DNA from: Anaerolineae bacterium
GTDB lineage: Bacteria > Chloroflexota > Anaerolineae > Promineifilales > Promineifilaceae
NCBI GenBank assembly: GCA_023384415.1
Contig: JAHDWJ010000029.1
Location: forward strand, 1 to 64,000
DNA: 64,000 nucleotides
Direction of reading: 5' to 3'
The notes beneath the pieces are model-generated. The model was not told the DNA's origin and did no database searches. It worked only from the letters and a program-made list of their open reading frames with translations. Position numbers and translations under genes: made by a program. Below, in pieces: positions 1 to 8,706 of the stretch. Within the stretch, counting starts at the first letter, position 1. Each line of letters opens with the position of its first letter.

Positions 1-158
1 GACCGGGGTCAACAGTTCGCGGAACAAAGTGCCCACAAGCCGATGCCAGAGGACGAGGGAACTACTTTGGCTTACGGGAATATTTTAGCACAAATGGCTG
101 AGGGGTGGCGTGTTTTAGGGTGTGTTCATTTAGGGTTGGATGTGTCCATAATAAGGCG

Positions 159-1064
159 TTACGTCAACCGGTGTTTGATTACCCGCAGCCACCCCTGGAG
201 CTGAATCGCTTGCAGCACCAGGAAGGTGACAACCGGATTGTATTTATGCTGGTAAAATTTCCCATAAAAAATTTTCATCGCCCGTGCCGACTCTTTAGCC
301 ACCTTAACCCGCGTTTCCCGCGGCGGCCGCGGCACCAACCCCGCCGACTCTTTCTTAAACCCTGAACTGGCTCCCTTGTAATGGATGACTTCTACCTCTG
401 GGTAATAAATGATGCTGTACCCGGCCTCGTTAATGCGGTAACACAAATCAATATCTTCGCCATAGAAAAAATATTGCTCATCCCAACCCCCTAGCTCCTG
501 GTAAAGAGCCATCGGCATCAGTAAGTAAGAGCCGGCGGTGACCTCAATGCGGTGGGTCTGGCGGAAATCCTGGTAGGATTGGAAATATTGGTTGAAGCGG
601 GGGCTGTTGGGGAAAAGCCGGTTGAGGCCGGTGAAATGGCACAAAGAAGCCCAGGGAGTGGGGAAGCCGCGATGGTTGTCTGGGTCGAGCTGCCCGGTGG
701 GCAGCACCAGCCGCACCGTTAGCCCACCCACCAGGGGATGCTCGTCCAGATAAGCCAATGGCTTTACCAGAGCGTCAGGGCTGAGGCGGGTGTCGGAGTT
801 GAGAAAGAGAATGGTCCGGCCTTGGGCCAGGCGGCCGGCCTGGTTGTTGGCGGTGGCAAACCCCACATTTTCGGCGTTGCGGATCAGCTGTACCTGGGGG
901 TATTTCTCGGCCACCATTTCCGGGCTGCCATCGTGGGAGGCGTTATCTACTACCCAAACATCAAGGCCACCGGGCGGGGGTGCGGCCGCGAATACTGTTT
1001 CTAAACAATCATCCAGCAGCTGCCGGGTGTTGTAGGAGACAATGATGAGGGAGAGATCAGTCAT
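159..1064 (-). CDS. Family 2 glycosyltransferase (rhamnosyltransferase-like)
   Basis: Likely transfers a sugar from a nucleotide-activated donor to a cell-envelope glycan acceptor on the cytoplasmic side. The N-terminus LSLIIVSYNT and the following VDNASHDGSPEMV stretch are the nucleotide-sugar binding core of the GT-A fold. FLNSDTRLSPDAL carries the metal-binding DxD-like site, and FYGEDIDLCYRINEAGY is the ED-x-D catalytic region typical of GT2 rhamnosyltransferases. There is no membrane segment. The Met at 1064 was chosen because homology-like sequence begins right after it; an upstream in-frame Met at 1118 would add 18 residues encoded by a short-repeat spacer. Acceptor and donor cannot be read from the sequence. 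Confidence 0.85.
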   Translation of the reverse strand: MTDLSLIIVSYNTRQLLDDCLETVFAAAPPPGGLDVWVVDNASHDGSPEMVAEKYPQVQLIRNAENVGFATANNQAGRLAQGRTILFLNSDTRLSPDALVKPLAYLDEHPLVGGLTVRLVLPTGQLDPDNHRGFPTPWASLCHFTGLNRLFPNSPRFNQYFQSYQDFRQTHRIEVTAGSYLLMPMALYQELGGWDEQYFFYGEDIDLCYRINEAGYSIIYYPEVEVIHYKGASSGFKKESAGLVPRPPRETRVKVAKESARAMKIFYGKFYQHKYNPVVTFLVLQAIQLQGWLRVIKHRLT

Positions 1065-1128
1065 AAGTGTGAAACGTGAGGTGCGAAACGTGTGGTGTAA
1101 CAACAGTTTTTTGATCACCCATTACGCT

Positions 1129-1578
1129 TCAGGCATCTGGCAGCAGGTTGGCGAATTGGTTTTCACCGCTGGTGAACAGGTGGGGAGCTTCGACGAAGAG
1201 GCCGTTGGCTTTAACGGCGACCTGGCCGTCGGGTAGGGTGAGTTCGGCGCGAGTGTATAGTTTGCGGCCGCTCTTGTCCACCAGTTTGGCCGTAATTTTC
1301 ACCGGCACCCCCAGAGGTACGGGGCGGCGATAATCCACATTCAGGTTAGCTGCCAGTACCATATACCCGGCCGTCCATACCGCTGATCCCATCGCCTCAT
1401 CGAGCAGGGCCGCGGCCGCACCCCCATGTAAATGTCCGGGTGGCCCTTGCTGGTGGGTATCCAGGGTTACTTCAGTAAAGATGGTGCCATCATCCAGTAC
1501 ATACCAGCGTGCCCCCATGCTGTGGGGATTGGCTGTGCCGCAAACAAAACAAGGGCCGTGTTCGGGAAGTTGTTTCAT
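1129..1578 (-). CDS. PaaI-type hot-dog fold acyl-CoA thioesterase
   Basis: A 149-residue single-domain hot-dog protein. The signature GHLHGGAAAALLDEAMG (about residues 47-63) is the helix with the HGG active-site turn of the PaaI/4HBT thioesterase family. YRRPVPLGVPVKITAKL is the typical beta-strand after it. An N-terminal CFVCG pair of cysteines, as in THEM4-like members, may bind metal or be structural. It probably hydrolyses acyl-CoA or aryl-CoA thioesters in the cytoplasm. No Shine-Dalgarno is visible before the ATG, as for many genes here. The gene is separated from the glycosyltransferase by a short spacer with GTGAAACGTGAGG-type repeats, so a shared function is not implied. Confidence 0.85.
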   Translation of the reverse strand: MKQLPEHGPCFVCGTANPHSMGARWYVLDDGTIFTEVTLDTHQQGPPGHLHGGAAAALLDEAMGSAVWTAGYMVLAANLNVDYRRPVPLGVPVKITAKLVDKSGRKLYTRAELTLPDGQVAVKANGLFVEAPHLFTSGENQFANLLPDA

Positions 1579-1738
1579 GGGGAGGTCCGGGTTTCAGGGA
1601 GTCTGGGTTCGCGAGAGTGATCGTAGTTGGTTCTTATTTTCTTTCTGTTAATTACTATACGTAATGACATAAGCTGATGACATAAACAAACGGAGATTCT
1701 TTGCCCGATCCCATCCGTTCATCCGGCCAATCTGTGTT

Positions 1739-2521
1739 CTATTCACTATCAAAGCGGGAATCATCTAAGCGGCGGCGCAGTTTTTCTTCGGGGCTGATGG
1801 GGGAGTCGGCGACGTGTTCGTGGAGTGATTGCCGTTCGGCGGCTTCCGCGGCCGCTAACTTTTCTGGGGATGCGGCCGCGACTACCGCCCATTTGCCACA
1901 AAACGGACACCGCTCTAATTTGCCCGTGAACAGGTTGGGACTGAAAAAGTGGCGCGGGTAAGCCCGTTGGCAGCGGGGGCAAATCGCTCCCCCGGCTACG
2001 CCATAATGGCGAGTCGCCCCAGGGGCCAGCTTTTGCCGTTTGCTGGCAATGGCGATCCCCAGGGGAACAATGACGGCAAAGAGAGCCAGGCCGACGATGA
2101 GGGGAATCATAACCCGGGTCAAACTTTCCTGACTGTCTGAGGCACTCATAAAGGTTGCCCTGATCTCATTCGAGGTAAGTTCTTGCCCATCACGGGTAAA
2201 GCCAGTAACGGTGAAGGTGTGGGGGCCAGTGGGATAGCTGTCAGTCAGGAATTGCAGCCGGAATGGGGGTTCATTATCTTCCCCCATACGTTCCCCGTCT
2301 ATGTAGAAAACTACCCGCTCCAGATTGTCTGGACCGGTGACCCGCACCGAGAATGTGCCCTGGATGCGGCCGCCGACCGCCGCTCCCCAATCCCGACTCA
2401 AACGAATCGTCAGGGCTGGTTCATCCTGGGCCAAAACGCCAGGGGCCATAATCATTAGCAGCCCACAAAAAATGAAGGCTGACCAGCAGCGGCTGAAAAA
2501 ATTGATCTTATTGGTATCCAT
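1739..2521 (-). CDS. Secreted/membrane Ig-like protein with C-terminal zinc ribbon
   Basis: About 260 residues. A signal peptide (hydrophobic FIFCGLLMIMAPGVLA, cleavage likely before QDEP) leads to an Ig-like beta domain (about residues 40-130; VVFYIDGERMGEDNEPPF) of the type found in bacterial surface proteins. A single membrane helix (MIPLIVGLALFAVIVPLGIA) follows, then a cytoplasmic zinc ribbon with CPRC and CPFC knuckles and a charged tail. It is the last gene of the chaperone operon, starting 17 nt after the Hsp70 stop codon. An upstream Met at 2548 would overlap the Hsp70 stop. It might link envelope status to the chaperone genes, but this is inference; I do not recognise a named family for the whole protein. 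Confidence 0.65.
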   Translation of the reverse strand: MDTNKINFFSRCWSAFIFCGLLMIMAPGVLAQDEPALTIRLSRDWGAAVGGRIQGTFSVRVTGPDNLERVVFYIDGERMGEDNEPPFRLQFLTDSYPTGPHTFTVTGFTRDGQELTSNEIRATFMSASDSQESLTRVMIPLIVGLALFAVIVPLGIAIASKRQKLAPGATRHYGVAGGAICPRCQRAYPRHFFSPNLFTGKLERCPFCGKWAVVAAASPEKLAAAEAAERQSLHEHVADSPISPEEKLRRRLDDSRFDSE

Positions 2522-2537
2522 GTGGTTACTCGTTACA

Positions 2538-4253
2538 TCATTCCTCATAATCAAACAAAAACTCAAGCAGCGTATCCGACAAATCATCCAGGCGGTGCAA
2601 ATCATCATCTCTCTGGGCGGCGCGGATGTCTCCCAGCAAGGTGCTGAGTTCAATATGTCCTTCTTCATCCAGATCATCACTGGCGAGAAGCTGTTCTCCC
2701 CGATTAACGAGAGCCTGGACAGATGGGGGTAGGGGGGTAACGGTCGCGGCCGCGAGCCTATCCTGGGCCTCTTCAACCGCGGCATCACCTAACCGGCCCA
2801 CCGTCGCCTCAACCTGAATCTCCTTAATCTGGCCCGACGCCCGATCCCGCGCCCTTACCTGGAGCATCCCATTCAAATCCAGATCAAACTGGACCGTAAT
2901 TTCGGGGGTTTCTCCAGGGATGACTGCTTTCAGACCGGTAATCGAAAAATCGCCCAAAAAGGTATTGTGTGAAGCAACTGGCTTTTCTCCCTGGTACACC
3001 TGAATTTTGATCATATCTTGATCCGGATGCAAGGCAAAAAACCGATCTTCTTTAGAGACTGGGATGGTGCTGTTGCGATGAATAAGCGGCTTGTAGCGGT
3101 CAGTGACAATATCACCCATAAAGGTTCGTTCGGCGACGGCAATGCCCAGCGAATGGGGCGTAACATCTACTAAAATCGTGTCAATTGGGTCTCCAGCAAT
3201 GATGGCGGCCTGAACGGCGGCCCCCAGGGCCACAGCCTCATCCGGGTTGATAGCCACTTGCGGCTCAATGCCGACATGCCCGGCGACAATCTCCCACACG
3301 GCGGGGATGCGGGTGGAGCCGCCTACCAACAGCACCTGATCAACTTCTTCTTTACCAACCTGACCGTCACTTAAGACCTGATCAATAGATTCTAAAGTTT
3401 CCTCAAGCAAATCTGTAATCAGGCTGACAAAATCTTCACGACTCAGTTCGTACTCCAGGTGCAGCGGTACGCCTTCTTTTTCAACCAGGTACGCTTCTTT
3501 AATCCAGGTATACGGGTGATCAGAAAGGGCGATTTTAGCCTGTTCGGCCGCCCGGATGAGGCGTGCCCAGGCTCGCCGCTCCTGGCGTACATCTACCCCA
3601 TGCTCTTCTGCAAACCAATCGGCCAACATTTCTGCCAGCCGCTGATCAAAATCATCTCCCCCCAGCTGGGTATTGCCATGAGAGGCCCGGACTTCAACCA
3701 CCCCCCCCATCATTTCTACCAGGGAAACGTCAAAGGTGCCCCCCCCTAAATCGTATACCAGGGCCATCTGATCTTCTTGCAAATTGAGGCCATAGGCTAA
3801 GGCGGCCGCGGTCGGCTCATTGATAATACGGCGCACATTCAGGCCAGCGATGCGGCCGGCATCTTTGGTCGCCTGCCGCTGCCCATCAGAGAAATAAGCC
3901 GGGACCGTAATGACTGCCTCGGTGACTGGTTGGCCCAGATTACGCTCGGCGATTTCTTTTAGCTCCCGCAAAATGAAGGCAGAGATTTCCGGTGGGGTGA
4001 AGGTATTCCCCCCGAGTGTAACCCGGTAATCTTGCCCCATTTTTCGTTTAATGGAGACCACCGTGTTTTCGGGGTCTAGCACATATTGATTGCGGGCCGG
4101 TGTGCCGACCAGCCATTGGCCGCCACTAGTATAACCGACGACTGAGGGAATGATACGCTCCCGACCATGGGGAAGCATAACCGGCTGGCCGTCCTGTACC
4201 AAAGCGACACCGGAATTGGTTGTGCCTAAATCTATGCCGATGATTTTACTCAT
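2538..4253 (-). CDS. dnaK: Hsp70-family chaperone (DnaK-like), short form
   Basis: ATP-dependent cytoplasmic chaperone of 571 residues, shorter than typical DnaK (about 610-640) because the C-terminal lid is reduced. The nucleotide-binding domain is intact: IGIDLGTTNSGVA at the N-terminus, VITVPAYFSDGQRQATKDAG, NEPTAAALAYG, DLGGGTFDVS and LVGGSTRIPAV. The substrate-binding beta domain follows (VTPHSLGIAV onwards, with IPVSKEDRFFALHPDQ). The tail ends LLEFLFDYEE with no EEVD- or DnaK-type disordered end. It lies downstream of grpE-like, J-like and TPR genes, so it probably works with this local, specialised co-chaperone set. A canonical dnaK elsewhere in the genome is likely, so the symbol is by family only. 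Confidence 0.9.
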   Translation of the reverse strand: MSKIIGIDLGTTNSGVALVQDGQPVMLPHGRERIIPSVVGYTSGGQWLVGTPARNQYVLDPENTVVSIKRKMGQDYRVTLGGNTFTPPEISAFILRELKEIAERNLGQPVTEAVITVPAYFSDGQRQATKDAGRIAGLNVRRIINEPTAAALAYGLNLQEDQMALVYDLGGGTFDVSLVEMMGGVVEVRASHGNTQLGGDDFDQRLAEMLADWFAEEHGVDVRQERRAWARLIRAAEQAKIALSDHPYTWIKEAYLVEKEGVPLHLEYELSREDFVSLITDLLEETLESIDQVLSDGQVGKEEVDQVLLVGGSTRIPAVWEIVAGHVGIEPQVAINPDEAVALGAAVQAAIIAGDPIDTILVDVTPHSLGIAVAERTFMGDIVTDRYKPLIHRNSTIPVSKEDRFFALHPDQDMIKIQVYQGEKPVASHNTFLGDFSITGLKAVIPGETPEITVQFDLDLNGMLQVRARDRASGQIKEIQVEATVGRLGDAAVEEAQDRLAAATVTPLPPSVQALVNRGEQLLASDDLDEEGHIELSTLLGDIRAAQRDDDLHRLDDLSDTLLEFLFDYEE

Positions 4254-4265
4254 AGTTTGTCCTCA

Positions 4266-4323
4266 AAGATTGAGAGATTACGAGACTGGAGATTGGAGGC
4301 TCGCCCACTCGCAAACTCGAAAC
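4266..4323. repeat. Short tandem-like spacer repeat (GGAGATT/ACTCGCA words)
   Basis: The spacer between grpE-like and Hsp70 consists of imperfect 7-8 bp words (GAGATT, GAGACTGG, CCCACTCG, AACTCGAA). The same words recur near 10447, 30365, 36113, 42463 and 46814. No promoter or hairpin was recognised in it. Confidence 0.55.
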
Positions 4324-4983
4324 TCACCTATACACCACTACTTCGGCATAACGCAGTACGCCGTCGGTGGTTTCATAGCCGCGCTGCTCTTCCTGGGCGA
4401 TGGTGTTAGGGGGAGTGCCTTCGGGGGTGGGGATGGTGGCAACGGCTTTGTGCCGGAACGGGTCGAATGGTTTGCCGATGGTGGGGATGGGTGTAACCCC
4501 GCCGGCCGCCAGAACTGCTAACAGCCGCTCGTGGACCAGGCGCAGCCCGTTGAGCCAGCCAGCCAACATGGCCCGGTCAGCCGGGGAGACGATGATAGCC
4601 TGGGCTGGAGTCAGGGTAGGGGATTGAGCCACCCGGTCTCGTTTTTGCAGGTAGTTTTGACCGCTGTTGATGGCTTGTTCCAGGCTGTCCAAAGTTGGGA
4701 GCAGGGCGTTGAGCATCTGCTGGTTGAAGCTGATTTGCTGCTGCTGCTGGAGCGCGGCCGCTAATGCCTCATTCTGTTCTTGGGCGGCTTGTCCCAGGGC
4801 AAGTATCCGCTCCCACTGGGCGATCTGGTCTTCCATCAGGGTATTGGCTTTGAATTGGGCTTTACCCAGCTTGCGGACCTCATTTTCCAGGTCACGTATC
4901 TTTTCCGGCGCGGCCGCGTTCCGGTTATCGGCCCTCTGTAACAGGTCAGCCAGGGCAGCCCATACTTTACGTCGTTCACTCAT
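4324..4983 (-). CDS. grpE: GrpE-like nucleotide exchange factor
   Basis: A 219-residue protein with a long alpha-helical coiled coil (about residues 25-105, Gln-rich at AALQQQQQISFNQQ) and the GrpE head. LLPTLDSLEQAI matches the conserved LLPVLDNLERAL segment. The C-terminal GVTPIPTIGKPFDPFRHKA plus GYETTDGVLRYAEVVV match GrpE's IGKPFDPNLHEA and GYxxxDRVLRPAxV. It should exchange nucleotide on the Hsp70 encoded next. Its ATG overlaps the J-like gene stop as ATGA (4980-4983), which implies translational coupling. It is longer and more divergent than housekeeping GrpE, consistent with a dedicated second chaperone set. Assignment rests on motifs only. Confidence 0.75.
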   Translation of the reverse strand: MSERRKVWAALADLLQRADNRNAAAPEKIRDLENEVRKLGKAQFKANTLMEDQIAQWERILALGQAAQEQNEALAAALQQQQQISFNQQMLNALLPTLDSLEQAINSGQNYLQKRDRVAQSPTLTPAQAIIVSPADRAMLAGWLNGLRLVHERLLAVLAAGGVTPIPTIGKPFDPFRHKAVATIPTPEGTPPNTIAQEEQRGYETTDGVLRYAEVVVYR

Positions 4984-5372
4984 AATTGGATGGGGCGATA
5001 ATCTTTAGGGAAATCGGCCTGGTTTAGTTCACTGCTTAAGGCGAGATAATCCAGCAGATCATCTGGCTGCAGGGATAAATAGAGACGCCCCAGCCGCTTG
5101 CGCGGTGTCCACGGCAGTGGCGGTTGGAAGAGTGAGAGGTCAGTCTCTTTTTTGGTGTCAGTATGACGGAGCTGCTCATAAGCCGCCCGCATTTTCTTAA
5201 AAGCGGCCGGCTCCGTTTCGGGGGAATAGGTACGAACCAGGGTGAAGTAGGCTCGTTTGATTTGCCGTTCATTAGCCTCATGGGTCAGCCCCAATACCGC
5301 GTAGGGATCCTGGCTGTGCAAATCCGGCTTCAATTCCGGTTCAGTCGGGGGAGTGGTTGGTTCAGAACTCAT
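4980..5372 (-). CDS. J-domain-like protein lacking the HPD motif
   Basis: About 130 residues. The segment DPYAVLGLTHEANERQIKRA, with AYEQLR further on, has the helix pattern of a J domain (DPYxVLGL, then IKxAYxxL, then FxxxxxAYExL). At the position of the essential HPD tripeptide the sequence reads YSPET, so H and D are absent. HPD is what stimulates Hsp70 ATPase, so this may be a scaffold, a regulator or a J protein with a modified contact. The C-terminal half is unassigned. Met at 5372 overlaps the TPR gene stop by 11 nt; upstream in-frame Mets lie inside the TPR gene. It sits between TPR and GrpE-like genes, with Hsp70 next. Confidence 0.7.
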   Translation of the reverse strand: MSSEPTTPPTEPELKPDLHSQDPYAVLGLTHEANERQIKRAYFTLVRTYSPETEPAAFKKMRAAYEQLRHTDTKKETDLSLFQPPLPWTPRKRLGRLYLSLQPDDLLDYLALSSELNQADFPKDYRPIQL

Positions 5373-7590
5373 CATCATCCTCATCAAAAAAGCCACCAGG
5401 CAGATGACCCCCAAGAATATTCATAAACATTTGGCGCAATTGAGGTGGCATAGAGTGTAAATCAGGTGGCATCATACCATCAAGGAAGCTGGGGAGGCCG
5501 CCAAACATTAATTCGGCCCGTTGAATTTGGGCTAACAACGCCTGATCCCCATTGCGCCGGGCCAACTTGCGGGCAGTTCGCCACTCTTGTTCAGCACTTT
5601 TGCGGTCCCCATTTTTGGCTGCCGCAATCCCTAGATACAACCGGACTTCGGCGGGAGCCTGGTTATGTTTCAGAGCCAGGTGTAAATATCTGGTAGCCAC
5701 TGAACGGGCTGTCTCATTGTTAACTTCAATCAGGGCCTTGCCGATGAGCAGATAAATGGGAAACCCTGGCGGGGCGGCCGCAACCGCTTTCTCCAGCCAG
5801 GTTTCAGCGACATCCTCACGTGGAATTTCCAGACAGTTCTGGGCGATGGGGATATAAAATTGATACCGCTCAACCGGAAAATTGGTTTCTATACGGTTGA
5901 TCAGGGCGTTCGCCTGGTCAAATAGCTGCCCGTGAAGCAAGTTGCTTAAGATTCTCTCTAAAACCTTGAACTCAACCTGGGGCATTTGTAAGATGGGTTC
6001 AATGATTGCCAGGGCTTTGGGTATCTCTTTGGTGGCAAAATAAACCTCGGCTATTTTGACCTGGATGTTGAGGTCATTAGGGGCATAGGCGGCCGCTTTT
6101 TGCAGCATCTCAATGGATAGGGCGAGGGGGGCCCAAAAGTAGTTAGACTCAGCGGCATCTTGCCAGAAAAGGCTTAGCTGCTGCCTGGCCTGGGCGTGAT
6201 CTGGAGCAATGGCCAGAACCTTTTCCCAATAGGAAAGCGCGGGATTATGTTCCCAGGGGGGGTTGGTTTGGGCGTGAATCTCTCCGCCTTTGAGCAGAGC
6301 GGGGATATGGTCAGGGGAGCGGTCCAGGATACGATCAATTTCATTCAGAGCGGCACTGACCTGTCCATTTTCAAACAGGCAATCTACCAGGTCCAGGCGC
6401 AGGGCCAGGTTTTCTGACTCCCATTTGACGGCATTTTTGTACACCTGGATCGCTTTATCGTACTCTTCAACCCGGTTGTATGCCTGGGCTGCTCGCCGAT
6501 AGAGACGGCTCACCTGTTCATTGTTGAGAGCGTCGGGATGATCCGCTTTGCGCGGCCGCCGACGCAGCACTTCACGCCATTGTTCGGCTGCTTCATAAAG
6601 TAAATCATTTTTCTCATATACCAGGGCTATGTTATAAGCCAGCCGCAAACTCCCCCCCCCACCTTGGGGTAAGGATGTCCAAATTTGTTGGGCCTGGGCG
6701 AAATTACCTTGCCGGGCAGCCAGATACCCTTTACAAAAAAGGAGATACTCAGAAAGCTCATTTTGGCCTTTGTCACCAGGATTGGGGTTTAGCAGAGATG
6801 AAAGCCCCACTGCTCCCTCAACATTACCTTGCTGCAACCGCGCTTCAGCCAATCGGCAGCTGACTTCGCTAAGATTGGCTGGTAAGTTCTGGGGGCGCAG
6901 CCCTCTTTTTACGGCTTCCTGCCAATGGTGGATGGCCTGCTCCCATGCTTCTTGCCGGGCGGCTATGTTGCCCAGCATCAGGTGAGCCAGGGGAGCTTCG
7001 TGGCTGTTGTGGCTGGCCTGTTGTAAGAGCGCGGCCGCGTCAGGGTATCGTTCTTCTTGAGCGGCCGCAACCCCTTGCCATAGGGGAGTCGTCAGGGTGG
7101 GGGCAAAAGGCCGTTTTTGGATTTGCTCTAACAATAGTTGCTGCTCGGCGGTAAGATGCTGCCAGACAGGGTGGTTTTTTACCGATTTAGCGGTGGCGGC
7201 CAGGGCCAGGGCCAGGGGATAAGCGACCCGGGGGGCCAATGTTTGGTTTGTCAGCACTTTTTCATAAGCGGTAATCGCTTCGGGGTATAGCTTCTGTTTG
7301 TGGGCGGCTAATCCCAGGTGATATTGATAGAGGGGATCCCCTGGTTGGAGCGCGGCCGCTTTTTGGCTGAACTGATACCGCTGTTGTGGCTCTTTTTGGG
7401 TGTGGCTCAGGCGGAAATACCCTTCAGCCAGGGCGGCTTGCAGGCGGGGGTCTACCAGGGTATTGGGGATGCGCTCCCAGATTTGCACCGCGGCCGCGTA
7501 CTGACCCTGTTGGAAAGCCCGCAGCCCATTGCGCCGCAAATCAGCGGCACTTTGATCGGTTCGTTTTGGTTTGTTTTTTCGCCTTTTCAT
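5362..7590 (-). CDS. Tetratricopeptide-repeat protein, first gene of the chaperone operon
   Basis: A 742-residue cytoplasmic protein with a basic N-terminus (KRRKNKPKR) and no signal peptide. TPR-type helical pairs run through most of its length, for example GLRAFQQGQYAAAVQIWERI, YQYHLGLAAHKQKLYPEAI, LMLGNIAARQEAWEQAIHHW, YNRVEEYDKAIQVYKNAV and IQVKIAEVYFATKEIPKAL. The C-terminus is acidic (FFDEDDDEF). Such proteins are protein-interaction scaffolds. Its position ahead of J-like, GrpE-like and Hsp70 genes in a tight operon suggests it presents clients or organises this chaperone. Many of its Ala-Ala-Ala triplets coincide with GCGGCCGC sites (7030, 7062, 7352, 7491). Confidence 0.85.
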   Translation of the reverse strand: MKRRKNKPKRTDQSAADLRRNGLRAFQQGQYAAAVQIWERIPNTLVDPRLQAALAEGYFRLSHTQKEPQQRYQFSQKAAALQPGDPLYQYHLGLAAHKQKLYPEAITAYEKVLTNQTLAPRVAYPLALALAATAKSVKNHPVWQHLTAEQQLLLEQIQKRPFAPTLTTPLWQGVAAAQEERYPDAAALLQQASHNSHEAPLAHLMLGNIAARQEAWEQAIHHWQEAVKRGLRPQNLPANLSEVSCRLAEARLQQGNVEGAVGLSSLLNPNPGDKGQNELSEYLLFCKGYLAARQGNFAQAQQIWTSLPQGGGGSLRLAYNIALVYEKNDLLYEAAEQWREVLRRRPRKADHPDALNNEQVSRLYRRAAQAYNRVEEYDKAIQVYKNAVKWESENLALRLDLVDCLFENGQVSAALNEIDRILDRSPDHIPALLKGGEIHAQTNPPWEHNPALSYWEKVLAIAPDHAQARQQLSLFWQDAAESNYFWAPLALSIEMLQKAAAYAPNDLNIQVKIAEVYFATKEIPKALAIIEPILQMPQVEFKVLERILSNLLHGQLFDQANALINRIETNFPVERYQFYIPIAQNCLEIPREDVAETWLEKAVAAAPPGFPIYLLIGKALIEVNNETARSVATRYLHLALKHNQAPAEVRLYLGIAAAKNGDRKSAEQEWRTARKLARRNGDQALLAQIQRAELMFGGLPSFLDGMMPPDLHSMPPQLRQMFMNILGGHLPGGFFDEDDDEF

Positions 7591-7631
7591 ACCCCTTGAT
7601 TTTACCCTGTTTGTCTAGTTTGTCTTATTTT

Positions 7632-7735
7632 GTGACTACCAACCGGAAAGCCACCAAGAGCACAAAGCTTTTCAAGAAGTTCTTCGCGCTCTTGGCGTCT
7701 TGGCGGTGAAACTGTTGTGTATCTTGGTAGTTACC
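7632..7735. repeat. B-type inverted-repeat element, copy 1 (104 bp)
   Basis: Terminal inverted repeats GTGACTACCAA (left) and TTGGTAGTTACC (right) bound a 104-bp element with an inner imperfect palindrome (ACCAAGAGCACAAAG against CTTCGCGCTCTTGGCG). The right end includes the TAA stop codon of the esterase gene. Near-equal-length copies lie at 16588-16691 and 30552-30656. Confidence 0.85.
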
Positions 7736-8399
7736 CTATTTTGTCCCACCACGACCGCAGTGCCCGCATCCCAGCCCCATTGAGTTTATGCCCGGTTTCC
7801 ATTTCAATGAGGGTAAGCTCTGCCCCTGCGGCCGCTAACAAATCGGCCCCCATTTTTGCCCGTGCATAAGGTACGGTATCATCCTCTGTGCCAATAGCCA
7901 TGAAAATGGGTAAATCTTCTAACGCGGCCGCGCTCACCCCATCTACTTGCTCTGGAGCAAACCCCACCAGCAAGGCGGCTCCCCTGGTCAGGCCAGGATG
8001 GAACATGATGGTGGCTAAGGCTGTGGCCGCTCCCTGGCTAAATCCCATCAAATAAATCTGCTCCCGGTCAGCCTGGTGTTGTTGACATAATGATTCGATG
8101 AATTGGGCCAACTGGTCTGCGGCCGCGTGAAAATCATGGAGCGTTGGCCAGGGGGGGGGCCTTTTGTCTAACCAGGAATAACTCTCTGGTTCATCCTGGA
8201 CAGGGGCACGGGGGGCGGCCAGGAGCCAGTGTTCTGGCACTACCGAAGAAAACAGCCACATGACTTCTTCATTGCCCTTGTGGCCGTGGATCATCACCAG
8301 GGTGGGGTGGGGGCCAGGAGTCATGGGTTGGGCCAGGCGATAGGTGAGGGGCGCGGCCGCGTCAGAAGCGAATTTGAGTTCAGAAGAGCGAATAGACAT
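7731..8399 (-). CDS. Alpha/beta-hydrolase, phospholipase/carboxylesterase family
   Basis: A 222-residue cytoplasmic serine hydrolase of the small carboxylesterase/lysophospholipase group (PF02230-like). The nucleophile elbow is GFSQGAATA, the acid lies in GTEDDTVPYARA, and the histidine in METGHKLNGAG. MIHGHKGNEEVMW near the N-terminus is the oxyanion-hole loop. It likely hydrolyses short-chain esters or lysophospholipids. Its stop codon TAA lies inside the end of a B-type repeat. A strong promoter and a terminator-like hairpin lie upstream on the same strand (8442-8534), so expression may be set in the leader. Confidence 0.85.
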   Translation of the reverse strand: MSIRSSELKFASDAAAPLTYRLAQPMTPGPHPTLVMIHGHKGNEEVMWLFSSVVPEHWLLAAPRAPVQDEPESYSWLDKRPPPWPTLHDFHAAADQLAQFIESLCQQHQADREQIYLMGFSQGAATALATIMFHPGLTRGAALLVGFAPEQVDGVSAAALEDLPIFMAIGTEDDTVPYARAKMGADLLAAAGAELTLIEMETGHKLNGAGMRALRSWWDKIG

Positions 8400-8441
8400 A
8401 GCTCCATTATGCCATAAATGATCGGTTTAAAAATAACCCAT

Positions 8442-8485
8442 AAAAAAATGAGGTGTTCCATAGACGGGCGCCTATGAAACACCTC
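8442..8485 (-). terminator. Hairpin plus U-tract between promoter and esterase gene
   Basis: On the minus strand, GAGGTGTTTCATAG pairs with CTATGGAACACCTC (8485-8472 with 8463-8450, one mismatch) and is followed at once by seven T residues (8448-8442). This has the form of an intrinsic terminator, but it lies between a promoter at 8507-8534 and the esterase start at 8399. It therefore acts either as an attenuator or as the end of a ~60-nt RNA. Confidence 0.7.
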
Positions 8486-8506
8486 TGGGGGGGGGAGCCG
8501 GTTGGA

Positions 8507-8534
8507 AGTATAGCAAAACCTGTTTGATTGTCAA
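8507..8534 (-). promoter_or_regulatory. Sigma-70 type promoter TTGACA-16-TATACT
   Basis: Minus-strand TTGACA (8534-8529), a 16-bp spacer and TATACT (8512-8507) form the strongest consensus promoter in the window. The start would fall near 8500, directly before a run of nine C and the terminator-like hairpin. Confidence 0.75.
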
Positions 8535-8706
8535 AAATCATCTCCCCCTGACCAGGAGAGAACGGTGTAAATTTCAACGTTGGCGAGCCTGATATCTGGT
8601 TATGCTTCCCTTGTTACAGGTTTGGCTGATGCCACGACATTAATAGCAGGGACGCTTTACGAATAGTTTATAATAGATGGAAGGATGCGTGAATTACCTG
8701 CCAGGG

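Noticed and set aside
1..158. Possible N-terminus of a minus-strand gene at the left edge
   Set aside because: A short open stretch (SSLVLWHRLVGTLFRELL) reads into the edge but has no ATG in frame; too little sequence to support a call.
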